Shown in pieces: positions 42,085 through 50,915 of a DNA stretch of 64,000 nt (the first letter of the stretch is position 1; each line of letters opens with the position of its first letter). Origin of the DNA: Leptolinea sp. HRD-7 (GTDB lineage: Bacteria > Chloroflexota > Anaerolineae > Anaerolineales > Anaerolineaceae); assembly GCA_024363285.1 (NCBI GenBank), contig AP024710.1, positions 2,822,001-2,886,000 on the forward strand, read 5' to 3'. The notes below the pieces were generated by a model. The model saw only the letters and a program-made list of their open reading frames with translations, was not told where the DNA came from and did not search any database. The position numbers and the translations under genes were made by a program.

Positions 42085-43380
42085 TTACACCATCAACCCT
42101 AATTGATGCTCGACAAGCTGGATTAAATTAGCACTATTTTTTGCCAGTTTTTCCTTTTGCTTCTTTAATCTGGAAAATCTGATCGGCATATGACCTTCAA
42201 GTGCTTCTGAATACGACTTTGATAAATAATCCACTGATAATGAAATTGATCCCAACAACATAGGATCAATACATTTATTGATAAGGCAGGTAACTTCAGG
42301 GACAAATTGTCCTGGAAAAATCCCCAAATTTCCAATAGTCGCGCGACCGAAATTCAAAAACCGGTTACATAGGGTGTCTAGTTTCCAGAAGGGTGCCGAT
42401 ATTGAGAAAAGGCTGGCACGGTTTTCTTGAATATCTGTAGAGATATCTTCAACGTCATCCATTAATTGTGTAAACGCGCCAAAACCAAAAAGCGCGGATG
42501 CCTGATCAATTGACAACTCACCTGCCACCAGGTATCCATCTGTCAATACTGAAGTTCCTCCTTTTTCAAAAGTAATCCCAAGAATATCTTTTTCAAACGG
42601 TGATATTTGAGAAGACACCAGTTCAAGACTTTTTACCTGAGCCGAGTGAATAGTTAGAAGGCTCTGATATACCATCGGAAATTTATTTCTATCCCATTCA
42701 AATTCGATCATCCGAATTAATGAGTCCACAATTTTTTCGTGTTTATTTACAGGCCGAATCAATTTTCCAAGTAACCTTTCTCGAAATCGTTGATTAAACT
42801 CTTTCTTAGAAGTTAATGAAATATCTGAGTCGTCAAGATAGTTATCTGTATACGGATAAAGCATGGAATAAGCGAATAAAGACGGTGTTGTTTCAACAGG
42901 CAATCCAAGTAAAAGTTGGATGAGATTTGCTGTGATAATATTCCGTCCGGCTTGATAAATATCAGAAAATGGTATATCTGGATCAAAATCTCTTGCCATA
43001 TGGAAAAATTTCCGGGCTGATTCCAACAATCCAGATTTCTCAACAAACTCAAAATCGGCTGGTTGAATGAAAAATAAATCTTCAGCCAGATTTATTATGG
43101 TTGATCGAATATTTTGTTGAAGAGAATTAAATTCATCATAGTTAGATGAAAAATGTTTTGACACTTTAATTAATTGGGTGGTTTCATTTTCGATTCTATT
43201 TTCATTTTCTCTTTGATTCTCAAGAGAATAAGAAACCGAAAACCCGGGAAAACTGATTCCGGTTTCCCACCATAATTGCTTATAGTGGTTTACCAATGCT
43301 GGAATACCTTTGGAAAAATCAAAATAACTTTCTTTGAATTCAACTGAATCTTCCACATTTTGGGTGCGTACCATTGACAT
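42085..43380 (-). CDS. Class I isoprenoid-synthase-fold protein
   Basis: 431 residues, all-helical in appearance. Two Asp-rich motifs sit on opposite sides of a predicted helical bundle: YTDNYLDDSD (179-186) and LMDDVEDISTD (308-316). These positions match the two metal-binding motifs of trans-isoprenyl synthases and class I terpenoid enzymes, where they bind Mg2+-diphosphate. The sequence is otherwise unlike FPP, phytoene or squalene synthases I can recall, and resembles the loosely named class 1 isoprenoid biosynthesis enzymes. No isoprenoid genes are adjacent. Substrate and product are unknown. Confidence 0.65.
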   Translation of the reverse strand: MSMVRTQNVEDSVEFKESYFDFSKGIPALVNHYKQLWWETGISFPGFSVSYSLENQRENENRIENETTQLIKVSKHFSSNYDEFNSLQQNIRSTIINLAEDLFFIQPADFEFVEKSGLLESARKFFHMARDFDPDIPFSDIYQAGRNIITANLIQLLLGLPVETTPSLFAYSMLYPYTDNYLDDSDISLTSKKEFNQRFRERLLGKLIRPVNKHEKIVDSLIRMIEFEWDRNKFPMVYQSLLTIHSAQVKSLELVSSQISPFEKDILGITFEKGGTSVLTDGYLVAGELSIDQASALFGFGAFTQLMDDVEDISTDIQENRASLFSISAPFWKLDTLCNRFLNFGRATIGNLGIFPGQFVPEVTCLINKCIDPMLLGSISLSVDYLSKSYSEALEGHMPIRFSRLKKQKEKLAKNSANLIQLVEHQLGLMV

Positions 43381-43587
43381 AATCGCTTCTTGCCCGTTTC
43401 TGTTTGATCTAAATCAATATACGGAAAAGTGCTGTATTTGTCTCAAAGCAAAATTGCATAGTCTTGTTGGTTTCTTGAAAATCACTATTCATAAAAATTT
43501 GAACCTAACAATTCTGTTTGTGAGAAAAAACAACTTTCAAACGATAATATGATGTATACAAATCTCATTTTATCGGGGACTTATTTT

Positions 43588-44073
43588 ATGGAAGATTATC
43601 AGGTTGTGCAGGAAAGTGATCAAGAAAAATCAGATGATCACATCTGGCGTCAATTTTTTGAACATTCTTATGCTGTCCAATACAAATGCCCACAGTGTGG
43701 TGCGGATTTTGATATAGACGGATGGTTTTTTAAATTTGAACCTGTCCGGTGCTCAAAATGCAGCTTGAAATTTCAAGGATTGTTTGGACGGGTGATGTCA
43801 TCTTCATCCTCTTCTTCTGGGCAAATTGACCTTGAAACATTTGAAGGTGATCAGGGCTCTGTTTCTATACCCCACGGATCATTCAACTTAAGTTCCATAG
43901 TAGATCACATCATATTAATTCTTTACGCGGAGAAAGACCCCAAAAATCCTGTTCCTTTTGGATTAATTGACTATTTCGCACAAAAACCAAGATTTCATTA
44001 CTTTGGCAAACCTGATAATTTTCCGTCAGGACAACAAAAGCCAAAATCGATTTTTGCCACATTATTCTCATAA
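43588..44073 (+). CDS. Zinc-ribbon protein of unknown function
   Basis: 161 residues from ATG 43588, preceded by GGGGA at 8 bases; an ATG 13 codons upstream lacks such a site. Residues about 33-60 form a zinc ribbon (YKCPQCGADF ... VRCSKCSLKF, two C-x2-C). A Ser-rich stretch (SSSSSSSG) and a C-terminal region follow that match no family I know. The ribbon suggests contact with nucleic acid or protein. It is followed by a bidirectional terminator. Confidence 0.75.
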   Translation: MEDYQVVQESDQEKSDDHIWRQFFEHSYAVQYKCPQCGADFDIDGWFFKFEPVRCSKCSLKFQGLFGRVMSSSSSSSGQIDLETFEGDQGSVSIPHGSFNLSSIVDHIILILYAEKDPKNPVPFGLIDYFAQKPRFHYFGKPDNFPSGQQKPKSIFATLFS

Positions 44074-44083
44074 GGATAATTAA

Positions 44084-44121
44084 GCAAAAAAAGCCGCCCG
44101 AATATGGGCGGTTTTCTTTTT
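44084..44121. terminator. Bidirectional terminator
   Basis: AAGCCGCCC and GGGCGGTT form a stem around GAATAT with T-runs on both sides (TTTTCTTTTTTT on plus; TTTTTTTGCTTAA on minus). It serves the zinc-ribbon gene and the convergent unknown gene at 44122. Confidence 0.9.
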
Positions 44122-44556
44122 TTATAAGCCAACAGGTCTAAGACCTTTGTAAACTTGATTTCCCCCGATTGTTCTTAAAATAGTCTCCGCTGGTTTTCCG
44201 ATTATCTCGGCTAACTGAGAGGGAGACATTGGTGAATTTCCGTGAGCAATAAATGTTCGAAAGACGGCATCCACCAGGGTAGTGTGATTAGTCAAAAAAT
44301 CTTCTTGCCGGGCGCAATGAGACATTAGCGTGTCTTGCAACCCGTCAACTATCTTTACTTCCGCAGTAATCGGGTCAACCCAGTCAATTTTTGTGCTCTC
44401 TTCTATGTTCTCAAAAGCGGCCTGATGTTCAGGACAAAGACAACTATGTAAATAAATGCGCCAATTGCCATCGTGGGCCATCCACCATTCAAAATCGATA
44501 TGGAAGGGGGTATCAGCTGTTGGTTTTACGAGGCTAAACTTTTTTGTCTCCACCAT
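44122..44556 (-). CDS. Unknown protein, second gene of a two-gene operon
   Basis: 144 residues. The N-terminal part has FHIDFEWWMAHDGNWRIYLH and a C-L-C-P-E-H segment; a further H-C lies at about 80. The C-terminus (SPSQLAEIIGKPAETILRTI, then GGNQVYKGLRPV) reads like a winged helix. Cys/His residues may bind a metal. It starts one base after the stop of the 530-aa gene, so the pair is tightly coupled. I do not recognise the family. Confidence 0.7.
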   Translation of the reverse strand: MVETKKFSLVKPTADTPFHIDFEWWMAHDGNWRIYLHSCLCPEHQAAFENIEESTKIDWVDPITAEVKIVDGLQDTLMSHCARQEDFLTNHTTLVDAVFRTFIAHGNSPMSPSQLAEIIGKPAETILRTIGGNQVYKGLRPVGL

Positions 44557-44557
44557 T

Positions 44558-46150
44558 TCAACTCTCTTCTTCAGTATCGGCCATACGGAAGTATAGATCT
44601 CCCATATGATTTGACCAAGGACGATTTTGCAAAATTGATAAGATCAAGCCTGGCGGACAACGGCGGATAATATTTACAGCCGAATATAATTCCTGCACGT
44701 GGACATGCCCTTGAGGATTTAATTTCGCTTGTTCTTTCATGACCTTCTTTAAAGTGGTTTCCAGTGATTGTCGTGAATAGTTGCCTGAATTCCAAATAGT
44801 GTCTAGAGCCTCGACATCGGGAATTGCTACAACCATTCGCTCATCATATGTGCCACTGACTAATTGTTTAAGCATGGCAAAAACAATACCGCCGTCAGCT
44901 CCAATAAGAGCCGTTCGAATCCATTCTCTACTGGGTTTTCTTTTTCCCGCCGATATTAATACTTCACCAGGTTTATTTCCCTTAGAAATGGTGATGTAAT
45001 TACCCGGAATCAGCTCAAGAGATTCATACCAATTCCGTAATCCGTAAACGTATTTATTTGTACGAACAACCCAACCAGAAATATCCTGGTTGGTTTCGGC
45101 GTCAATAAATTTAAATTGCACGCGGGGGGCTTCATAGGCAGAAGGGAATAATTTACGTATTGCCCGGGTCATTGGAAGTGTCCCCGCACGCCAATGAGGA
45201 TAAATAAGACTGATCGTGACTTGATCAGGTCGGTCCACTTTTCCGGAATCCGGTTCCAGTTCATCAATCACGTTCTTCATCAACTGATCTAAAAGATCAG
45301 GATCTGTATTATCTAAAGTATTATCAATTCCTGCATAGCGTAATGTGACAGGAGCTTCCCGCACCTCGGCTGGTTCCAGTCTGTGCAGGAACCAGAGTGT
45401 CTCACCAGATGGTCCCACTTCATCAAACCGCTCATCTTCTTCAAGAGCAAGATTTAACGAAAATTCAGTTAGTTTTGAATTCACATCCGTTGGAAGCTCA
45501 ATTTGTTCCATCAAGAAACGGGTAGGGAGAGGTCCGCCACCGTTCATATCAAGAACGGCTTCTACAAGATTGAGATGACCGACATTTATATCAACGAGCA
45601 AAGCCCTCGGGAACCAACGCCCGGCAATACGAACAAGGTCTTCTACTTTTTCGAAGTTACTTGTCAATATCGCTTCAATTTCTTCACCGTAGCGTTCATA
45701 TACTGCGTCAGCCTGTAACATTGGATCATTCTCATCAACTTTGAGAGGTTGATTAAGAACATGATCTTTAAGACCGGCAGCGAACATCTTTGTCTCTGAA
45801 TTTCCAAAATCCAACGATAGCACGTCAAATTCGGGCATGCCGGGGTTGTTGGATTTTCGAATTGACGTTACAGTACCTTTTTTCCAATTTAATGCTGGAA
45901 ATTGTAGGACATCATTTTCTTTATACGTTTCGCCGGGTTGGTACCGAATGCCCTCAGAAGGTTTCTGATTTACAAGATTTTGAATTTCAACTTCTATTCG
46001 CTTTGAAATCAGAGCCTTTGTCAGTTCTTCCGCTGTCTGAGGGAGTTCGATTTCCAAAAGATGATTATATAAAAATTCCAGATCTTGATCTGTAAACTTG
46101 AAATTATGCCAGTAATCTTTTTGCAAAGTCAGGCTATTTGATCCCATCAC
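44558..46150 (-). CDS. Unknown 530-aa protein, first gene of a two-gene operon
   Basis: 530 residues, soluble, no signal peptide. The N-terminus (FTDQDLEFLYNHLLEIELPQ, then TAEELTKALI) looks like a small helical or winged-helix module, and the C-terminus (VHVQELYSAVNIIRRCPPG, then LILSILQNRPW) like a second one. Between them are beta-rich segments (FPALNWKKGTVTSIRK; YITISKGNKPGEVLIS). No catalytic motif is apparent. I infer a DNA- or RNA-associated role from the helix-turn-helix-like ends only. The pair with the 144-aa gene seems conserved in style with Anaerolineae proteins. Confidence 0.7.
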   Translation of the reverse strand: MMGSNSLTLQKDYWHNFKFTDQDLEFLYNHLLEIELPQTAEELTKALISKRIEVEIQNLVNQKPSEGIRYQPGETYKENDVLQFPALNWKKGTVTSIRKSNNPGMPEFDVLSLDFGNSETKMFAAGLKDHVLNQPLKVDENDPMLQADAVYERYGEEIEAILTSNFEKVEDLVRIAGRWFPRALLVDINVGHLNLVEAVLDMNGGGPLPTRFLMEQIELPTDVNSKLTEFSLNLALEEDERFDEVGPSGETLWFLHRLEPAEVREAPVTLRYAGIDNTLDNTDPDLLDQLMKNVIDELEPDSGKVDRPDQVTISLIYPHWRAGTLPMTRAIRKLFPSAYEAPRVQFKFIDAETNQDISGWVVRTNKYVYGLRNWYESLELIPGNYITISKGNKPGEVLISAGKRKPSREWIRTALIGADGGIVFAMLKQLVSGTYDERMVVAIPDVEALDTIWNSGNYSRQSLETTLKKVMKEQAKLNPQGHVHVQELYSAVNIIRRCPPGLILSILQNRPWSNHMGDLYFRMADTEEES

Positions 46151-46214
46151 TTTATTCTTTTACTCCCACAGAGACAAATGTCAGGCAGATTATTATACCG
46201 TACCTTGATATCCA

Positions 46215-47618
46215 TCACGGATATATATTTTCAAGCCATTGGACAGGATTAACTTTAACACCATTTACCCAAACTTCAAAATGGAGATGAGGACCTGTCA
46301 CACGGCCTGTAGCCCCGATAATTCCTATCAATTGTCCAGGCTCAACATGGTCACCTGCTTTGACTTTAATTTCCGCCTGATGACCATAACCAGTATATAT
46401 TCCCTGGCCATGGTCAATGAATGTCGCATTTCCTGTTGCAGTGAGAGGTCCCGTAAAAACAACAGTACCTGCTGCAGGAGCATAGATATTTAAATTGGCA
46501 CATACGCCAAAATCCAAACCGCCATGATAACTGGTAAATTGACCACCATTATAGATTCTTCTGACACCAAATATTGATTTAGTGCATACGGGTTCGTCAA
46601 CCGGTTCCCGGAAAATTCCGGTCCAAAGTTTGATAGGAGAGACGGGGGTAATTATTTGCTTTATTGTATCGTCTTCTGCTTTTGTATAGGAAGGATCGAT
46701 AGTCTCAGGATCAACAGACAGAGGTGGATCTTCTGGATAGTAACCGGATTGAACATATATCATCTGTGAAAATTGATATTTTGATCCATCCGGCCGAGTG
46801 ATTGACATTTCAAAAGGAGATAAACCAGTTTCTGCCATCGCGTGAATTCCCTGAAGTGCCGTATATCGGCCATCAGATTGTTGAAAAAAATGCAAAGGTT
46901 TATCTAAAAGACTTCCTGATATTAGCAGACCCTGTTCGCCAGTAGCTGAAATTTCAATTGTATGTCCCTGTATCACCGGCAGTTCATTAAATTGAAGACT
47001 TGAAAGAAAAGGTATTTTGCTTCTGGCAGATTTTGCATCACCTGCCTGTTTTTCTTGAGAATAAAAAACTGGGGTTGATGGGGTGGCTGACCATGTGGTT
47101 TGCAGATTATTCTGTGTGGCCAAAATCCATGGATTTGATCCAATAGAAATGGCTGTTTCAAACAGTGTGCCTCCAGATTTTATGGATTGAATGCCATTCA
47201 ATGTGATTTGATCAGAAACCGGCAAAATCAGACTGGAACCTGCATAGATTTCCCTGGGACTGGTAACTTTGTTCAATTTAATCAACATATCAATAGGGAA
47301 TTGATATTGCACACTAAGATTTGAAAGGTTGGCACCCAGTGGAATTTCTTCCGCAGTAAGATTTCCCGTAACGCCTTCAAGACCCGGAATTACAATTTGT
47401 TGCCCGGCTGATAAGATATTCGGGTTGGAGATGTTATTCGCCAGAATAATATCGTCAACAGATACACCGAATTTAATAGCAATGACATTCAGTGTATCTC
47501 CGGGTTGAATCGTGTATGTTGGCCCGCTTGATGCCACATCCTGAGCTGAAACGGAATAAGTAGGGAATACAAGTAAAAATATTAAAAAAAAGTAGGCTAC
47601 TTTACTTAATAGTTTCAT
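46215..47618 (-). CDS. LysM and M23 peptidase (cell-wall endopeptidase-like)
   Basis: 467 residues from ATG 47616-47618, which gives a clean signal peptide (MKLLSKVAYFFLIFLLVF, then Ala-x-Ala). LysM at about 33-78 (YTIQPGDTLNVIAIKFGVSV), a second weaker LysM-like repeat after it, a linker domain, and a C-terminal M23 domain with zinc ligands H-x3-D in YHGGLDFG and HLHFE near 450. It would bind and cut or sense peptidoglycan outside the membrane. The catalytic set looks complete. Its start lies inside the end of the DUF192 gene (17-base overlap). Confidence 0.92.
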   Translation of the reverse strand: MKLLSKVAYFFLIFLLVFPTYSVSAQDVASSGPTYTIQPGDTLNVIAIKFGVSVDDIILANNISNPNILSAGQQIVIPGLEGVTGNLTAEEIPLGANLSNLSVQYQFPIDMLIKLNKVTSPREIYAGSSLILPVSDQITLNGIQSIKSGGTLFETAISIGSNPWILATQNNLQTTWSATPSTPVFYSQEKQAGDAKSARSKIPFLSSLQFNELPVIQGHTIEISATGEQGLLISGSLLDKPLHFFQQSDGRYTALQGIHAMAETGLSPFEMSITRPDGSKYQFSQMIYVQSGYYPEDPPLSVDPETIDPSYTKAEDDTIKQIITPVSPIKLWTGIFREPVDEPVCTKSIFGVRRIYNGGQFTSYHGGLDFGVCANLNIYAPAAGTVVFTGPLTATGNATFIDHGQGIYTGYGHQAEIKVKAGDHVEPGQLIGIIGATGRVTGPHLHFEVWVNGVKVNPVQWLENIYP

Positions 47619-47979
47619 GTGCAATTTCCAATAAATCTCCGCAATTATAGTCGTCAAAACGATCTATGTGGGTTTCGATTATATATTTTGCCCCTTTTTG
47701 CGGCGAAGCTAATGTTTTCCACTGTTTTGCTAGTATTTTATCTACAACAACACCATTGGAATCAGCCCATACAATGGCCAAATCGATTCGCATAAAGAAC
47801 ATATGAATGGCTGAGTTGATCCTGTCTTCAGCCGGATTTATGAAAAGTAACCCGCCATTCTCAGGGATAGATTTTTTAAACATTAATCCACATAGACGCG
47901 AAAGGAATGTATCACAAACACCCAGCGTAAGCGGGATAGCGTTTTTGTTTGTTTTATTATTAACGATGAAATACTGCAT
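47602..47979 (-). CDS. DUF192 family protein
   Basis: 125 residues. The core pattern (FLSRLCGLMFKKSIPENGGL, INSAIHMFFMRIDLAIVW, AKYIIETHIDRF) is that of DUF192, small beta-barrel proteins of unknown function, often exported elsewhere; no signal peptide is visible here. It overlaps the LysM/M23 gene, so the two are co-transcribed. Confidence 0.85.
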   Translation of the reverse strand: MQYFIVNNKTNKNAIPLTLGVCDTFLSRLCGLMFKKSIPENGGLLFINPAEDRINSAIHMFFMRIDLAIVWADSNGVVVDKILAKQWKTLASPQKGAKYIIETHIDRFDDYNCGDLLEIAHETIK

Positions 47980-47994
47980 TTGTAATCTCTATAT

Positions 47995-48387
47995 CTAATT
48001 TTTTTGTTTTTCAATAATCCTGTCAATACTGGCTATTAACTCATTCGGGCTAAATGGTTTACAAATATAATCATCAACTTTAGCAATACGCAATCCTAGA
48101 ACGCGATCGATCGCCTGAGCTTTAGCTGTAATAACAATGACCGGAATATTACGGGTTTTTGACTGAGCTTTCATCTGTTGATACACATCCCAGCCATCCA
48201 AATCGGGCATCATAAGATCAAGAAGAACAAGATCAGGCACATCCGCAAGTACCATCTCCAGCCCCTTCACACCGCCATCGGCGCCCTTTACAGAAAAACC
48301 ACGTCTGGTAAGTATCAGGCTAACCAGATCGATCATATCGGAGTCATCTTCGATATATATGATCCGTTTAATTTGAGAAGAGGCCAT
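47995..48387 (-). CDS. Stand-alone response regulator receiver protein (CheY-like)
   Basis: 130 residues, receiver domain only. Acidic pocket in IYIEDDSDM, phospho-acceptor Asp in LVLLDLMMPDLDGWDV (about 57), Thr in VIVITAKA and Lys in DYICKPFSPNEL. No output domain, so it must act through protein contact. It precedes the DUF192 and M23 genes by 15 bases, suggesting one operon. No kinase is adjacent. Confidence 0.92.
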   Translation of the reverse strand: MASSQIKRIIYIEDDSDMIDLVSLILTRRGFSVKGADGGVKGLEMVLADVPDLVLLDLMMPDLDGWDVYQQMKAQSKTRNIPVIVITAKAQAIDRVLGLRIAKVDDYICKPFSPNELIASIDRIIEKQKN

Positions 48388-48464
48388 CTTTTCTCCTATT
48401 CAGGATAAGTGTATCACAGGCTTTATAGTATTAAATATCAGGCTGGCAAGTTATGCAATAGACA

Positions 48465-48493
48465 TAAACAACTTTTTTACAATCGTGTATACT
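48465..48493 (+). promoter_or_regulatory. Promoter of the LuxR-type regulator
   Basis: TAAACA, 17-base spacer, TATACT (48488-48493). Because the -10 box overlaps the possible upstream start at 48485, the true start must be the ATG at 48527. Confidence 0.5.
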
Positions 48494-48526
48494 TTTAAAG
48501 GTTTACTCAGGAGAAACCGAAAAGCC

Positions 48527-49222
48527 ATGGAGAAACAGAGAATACTTATTGTAGATGACCATGAAGTTGTTCGTATAGGTTTACGTTCCTTGCTCCAACA
48601 TCATCCCCAATTTGAAGTTGTGGGAGAAGCCGGAACCGCAAAAGAAGCCATTGATAAAGTAGCACAACTCCTTCCCGATGCCGTTTTGATGGATATTCGT
48701 TTGCCAGGTGCGTCAGGAATTGAGGCCTGTGAAGAAATCACTCATACCTACCCAAATACTAAAGTGATTATGCTGACTTCGTATGCTGAGGATGAAATGC
48801 TATTTTCAGCAATTCGTGCCGGGGCTTCAGGATATGTTTTGAAACAAATTGGTGGTGATGATCTGGTTAAAGCTCTAGAAGCGGTAGGGCGAGGTGAAGC
48901 GCCTCTTGATCCGGCTATGACAAAGCGAATTTTCCAGGAAGTCAAACGCGTCGTAAAACAAGAGGAAGCTTCTGCTTTTGCTCACTTATCTGACAACGAA
49001 AAGAAAGTATTGCTAAAAGTTTCTGAAGGAAAAACAAACCGGGAAATTTCCAAAGAGTTATTTCTCGGAGAAGGAACTATCCGAAATTATGTGTCCAGTA
49101 TTCTTTCTAAACTTGGTGTTAGCAATCGCGCAGAAGCAGCCGCTTTCGCAGTCGAACATAACTTGAAAGAATACATCCCCAAAGATTTACTTGAAAAAAT
49201 TGAATCAAAGCCTGAAGATTAA
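48527..49222 (+). CDS. NarL/FixJ-type response regulator
   Basis: 231 residues. Receiver domain 1-120 (LIVDDHEVVRIGL; phospho-acceptor in AVLMDIRLPGASG at about 56; VIMLTSY; YVLKQIGGDDL) and a LuxR-type helix-turn-helix at about 150-212 (LSDNEKKVLLKVSEGKTNRE, LFLGEGTIRNYVSSIL). It resembles DevR/LiaR-like regulators. AGGAG lies upstream of ATG 48527. No sensor kinase is nearby. The stop codon sits in the loop of its own terminator. Confidence 0.92.
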   Translation: MEKQRILIVDDHEVVRIGLRSLLQHHPQFEVVGEAGTAKEAIDKVAQLLPDAVLMDIRLPGASGIEACEEITHTYPNTKVIMLTSYAEDEMLFSAIRAGASGYVLKQIGGDDLVKALEAVGRGEAPLDPAMTKRIFQEVKRVVKQEEASAFAHLSDNEKKVLLKVSEGKTNREISKELFLGEGTIRNYVSSILSKLGVSNRAEAAAFAVEHNLKEYIPKDLLEKIESKPED

Positions 49223-49235
49223 CTTCAGGCTTTTT
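49208..49235 (+). terminator. Terminator overlapping two convergent gene ends
   Basis: AGCCTGAAG and CTTCAGGCT form a 9-bp stem with TTTTTC after it. The loop contains the stop of the LuxR-type regulator, and the right arm the stop of the convergent endonuclease-IV-like gene. Confidence 0.85.
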
Positions 49236-50061
49236 CTATCGTCTCTTTTATATAAAGCGCGTCTTCTTCCATTATAGGGCTTTCACACATTATCCGCCCG
49301 GAGCATTTGCGTTTAATCAGGACATCTATTAAATCCACAAGGTTGAAATCCGATTCTTTCAATGGAAGATGATTCTTTTCACCTTTGGAAGAGTACTCAA
49401 TACCGGATAGGTGAATGTGCATTTTTTGGAGAGCTTCAGAACCAAGCATATTTGAGATTGTGTCAATTTGTTTCATCCACTCCTCTCGTGAATTATTACC
49501 TCCAGCAGCGCGGGCATGAAGATGAGCAAAATCAACACATGGCAGTACATTTTCAATCGATTGGCTCATTTTTAAAGTGTCTTCAAGAGTGCCAAGCATA
49601 GCAGATTTTCCCATTGTCTCAGGTCTGAGCGTGACAGGATTTCCAGATGAGCGAAGTTCATTTACACAATCCAATAGGCGGGGAATAGCAATAGCCAGAA
49701 CTTCATCAGCCGATTTGTCAAAATATGATCCTGGGTGAAAAACTATATCTGTCGCTCCGGCCAGGTAACCATAGTGAGCCGCGTCCATTAATCGTTTCCG
49801 AGATTTAGGCCATTCTTCCTCATTGGCGTTTAAATTAATGAAGTAGGGTGCATGAACACTGATCATTACACCTTGAATTTCCGCTTCACGCTTTATTGCC
49901 GCGCAAGTTTCTTCAGTCACTCTAACGCTTTGAACCCATCCCAGTTCCAATGCATCCAGGCCAAGTGCGTGAATTTGTTGTATTGCCCCAACACTTCCGC
50001 CTGGTTTTTTGGGAGTGGAAATTGGTGAACCAACCGTTCCAATTCGAAAAGGAAGTGACAT
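49225..50061 (-). CDS. Endonuclease IV-like TIM-barrel protein
   Basis: 278 residues from ATG 50059-50061, where GGAG lies six bases upstream. The AP-endonuclease-2 fold is suggested by metal-binding segments: ISVHAPYFINLN, TDIVFHPGSYF, VTLRPETMGK, LPCVDFAHLHARAAGG, MHIHLSG and IMCESPIMEEDA. Nfo cuts DNA 5' to abasic sites. Compared with classical Nfo the segment around PETMGK and DFAH is typical of archaeal/Chloroflexota variants, so DNA repair is likely but a sugar-isomerase-like role is not excluded. Confidence 0.85.
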   Translation of the reverse strand: MSLPFRIGTVGSPISTPKKPGGSVGAIQQIHALGLDALELGWVQSVRVTEETCAAIKREAEIQGVMISVHAPYFINLNANEEEWPKSRKRLMDAAHYGYLAGATDIVFHPGSYFDKSADEVLAIAIPRLLDCVNELRSSGNPVTLRPETMGKSAMLGTLEDTLKMSQSIENVLPCVDFAHLHARAAGGNNSREEWMKQIDTISNMLGSEALQKMHIHLSGIEYSSKGEKNHLPLKESDFNLVDLIDVLIKRKCSGRIMCESPIMEEDALYIKETIEKA

Positions 50062-50081
50062 AAATTTCTCCACGTGTCGAG

Positions 50082-50456
50082 TTAAAATCCAAGCTTTGTT
50101 AATAAGGCGGGACCGAGAATTAAGATACCTATAATAACTGAGGACATAGCGGCAATTAAAACTGCAGCCGCGCCAACATCTTTACCCACTTTTGCCAGTG
50201 GATGTTTTTCAGGGCTTGCCAGATCTACGACAGCTTCAAGGGATGTATTAATAAATTCAGCTGTCCAAACTGTACCTATTGTCAAAATTAGGATGGCAAA
50301 TTGGATATTTGAGATTTGGAGCCAAATAGCTACTAAAACAACAATAGCTGTCGCAAAAGTATGGATATAGGCATTCTTCTGTGTTTTCAAAACATAGGCC
50401 ATTCCAGAGAAAGCATGACCAAATGAATGTATCCGAGAAATAAAAAAATCTTTCAT
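50082..50456 (-). CDS. dgkA: Diacylglycerol/undecaprenol kinase DgkA
   Basis: 124 residues from ATG 50454-50456 with GAGGA in the end of ybeY as ribosome-binding site. Three membrane segments; the motif FINTSLEAVVDLASPEKHP includes the E-x-x-N-T-x-x-E active-site pattern. In Gram-positive-type bacteria the enzyme phosphorylates undecaprenol. The ybeY-dgkA order is common in Gram-positives. Confidence 0.92.
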   Translation of the reverse strand: MKDFFISRIHSFGHAFSGMAYVLKTQKNAYIHTFATAIVVLVAIWLQISNIQFAILILTIGTVWTAEFINTSLEAVVDLASPEKHPLAKVGKDVGAAAVLIAAMSSVIIGILILGPALLTKLGF

Positions 50457-50457
50457 A

Positions 50458-50913
50458 TCAATAGTCCTCAGGCCATGCGTAATCACCAACCTGAAGTTTC
50501 ATAAGTATGGTTTCTTGTTTTTCTTTCATTACTTTTTTTTCATCCGGATTGCTGTGATCCAATCCTGATAAATGCAAACAACCATGGACGATCAGCATAG
50601 TTAGCTCGTCTTCAAGTGAATGGTGTGCTTGATTGGACTGAGTCACAGCTTTTTCGACAGAAATTATTACATCCCCAAGGTAGCGATAATTTGTTTCGGG
50701 ATCAATTTCATCCGATAAGAATGAAAGCACATCTGTGGAAGAATCGATCTCACGATATACATTATTTAAATACTGAATTTCATTATTATCAGTAAAAACT
50801 ATCGACGCATCTCCCGATATTTTCATAACCTTAAAAACTTCGCCAGCTATTCGTCTAATTTTTTTTAATGAGAAGTCTTCTGGTAAATCTACTTTTCGCG
50901 TTACATGTATCAT
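50458..50913 (-). CDS. ybeY: YbeY, 16S rRNA 3'-maturation endoribonuclease
   Basis: 151 residues. The zinc motif H-G-x-L-H-L-x-G-x-D-H is present as HGCLHLSGLDH (about 111-121), with the STDVLSFLSD loop upstream. YbeY acts in rRNA processing and ribosome quality control. It lies two bases after the 7TM-HD gene stop and one base before dgkA. Confidence 0.95.
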   Translation of the reverse strand: MIHVTRKVDLPEDFSLKKIRRIAGEVFKVMKISGDASIVFTDNNEIQYLNNVYREIDSSTDVLSFLSDEIDPETNYRYLGDVIISVEKAVTQSNQAHHSLEDELTMLIVHGCLHLSGLDHSNPDEKKVMKEKQETILMKLQVGDYAWPEDY

Positions 50914-50915
50914 TC

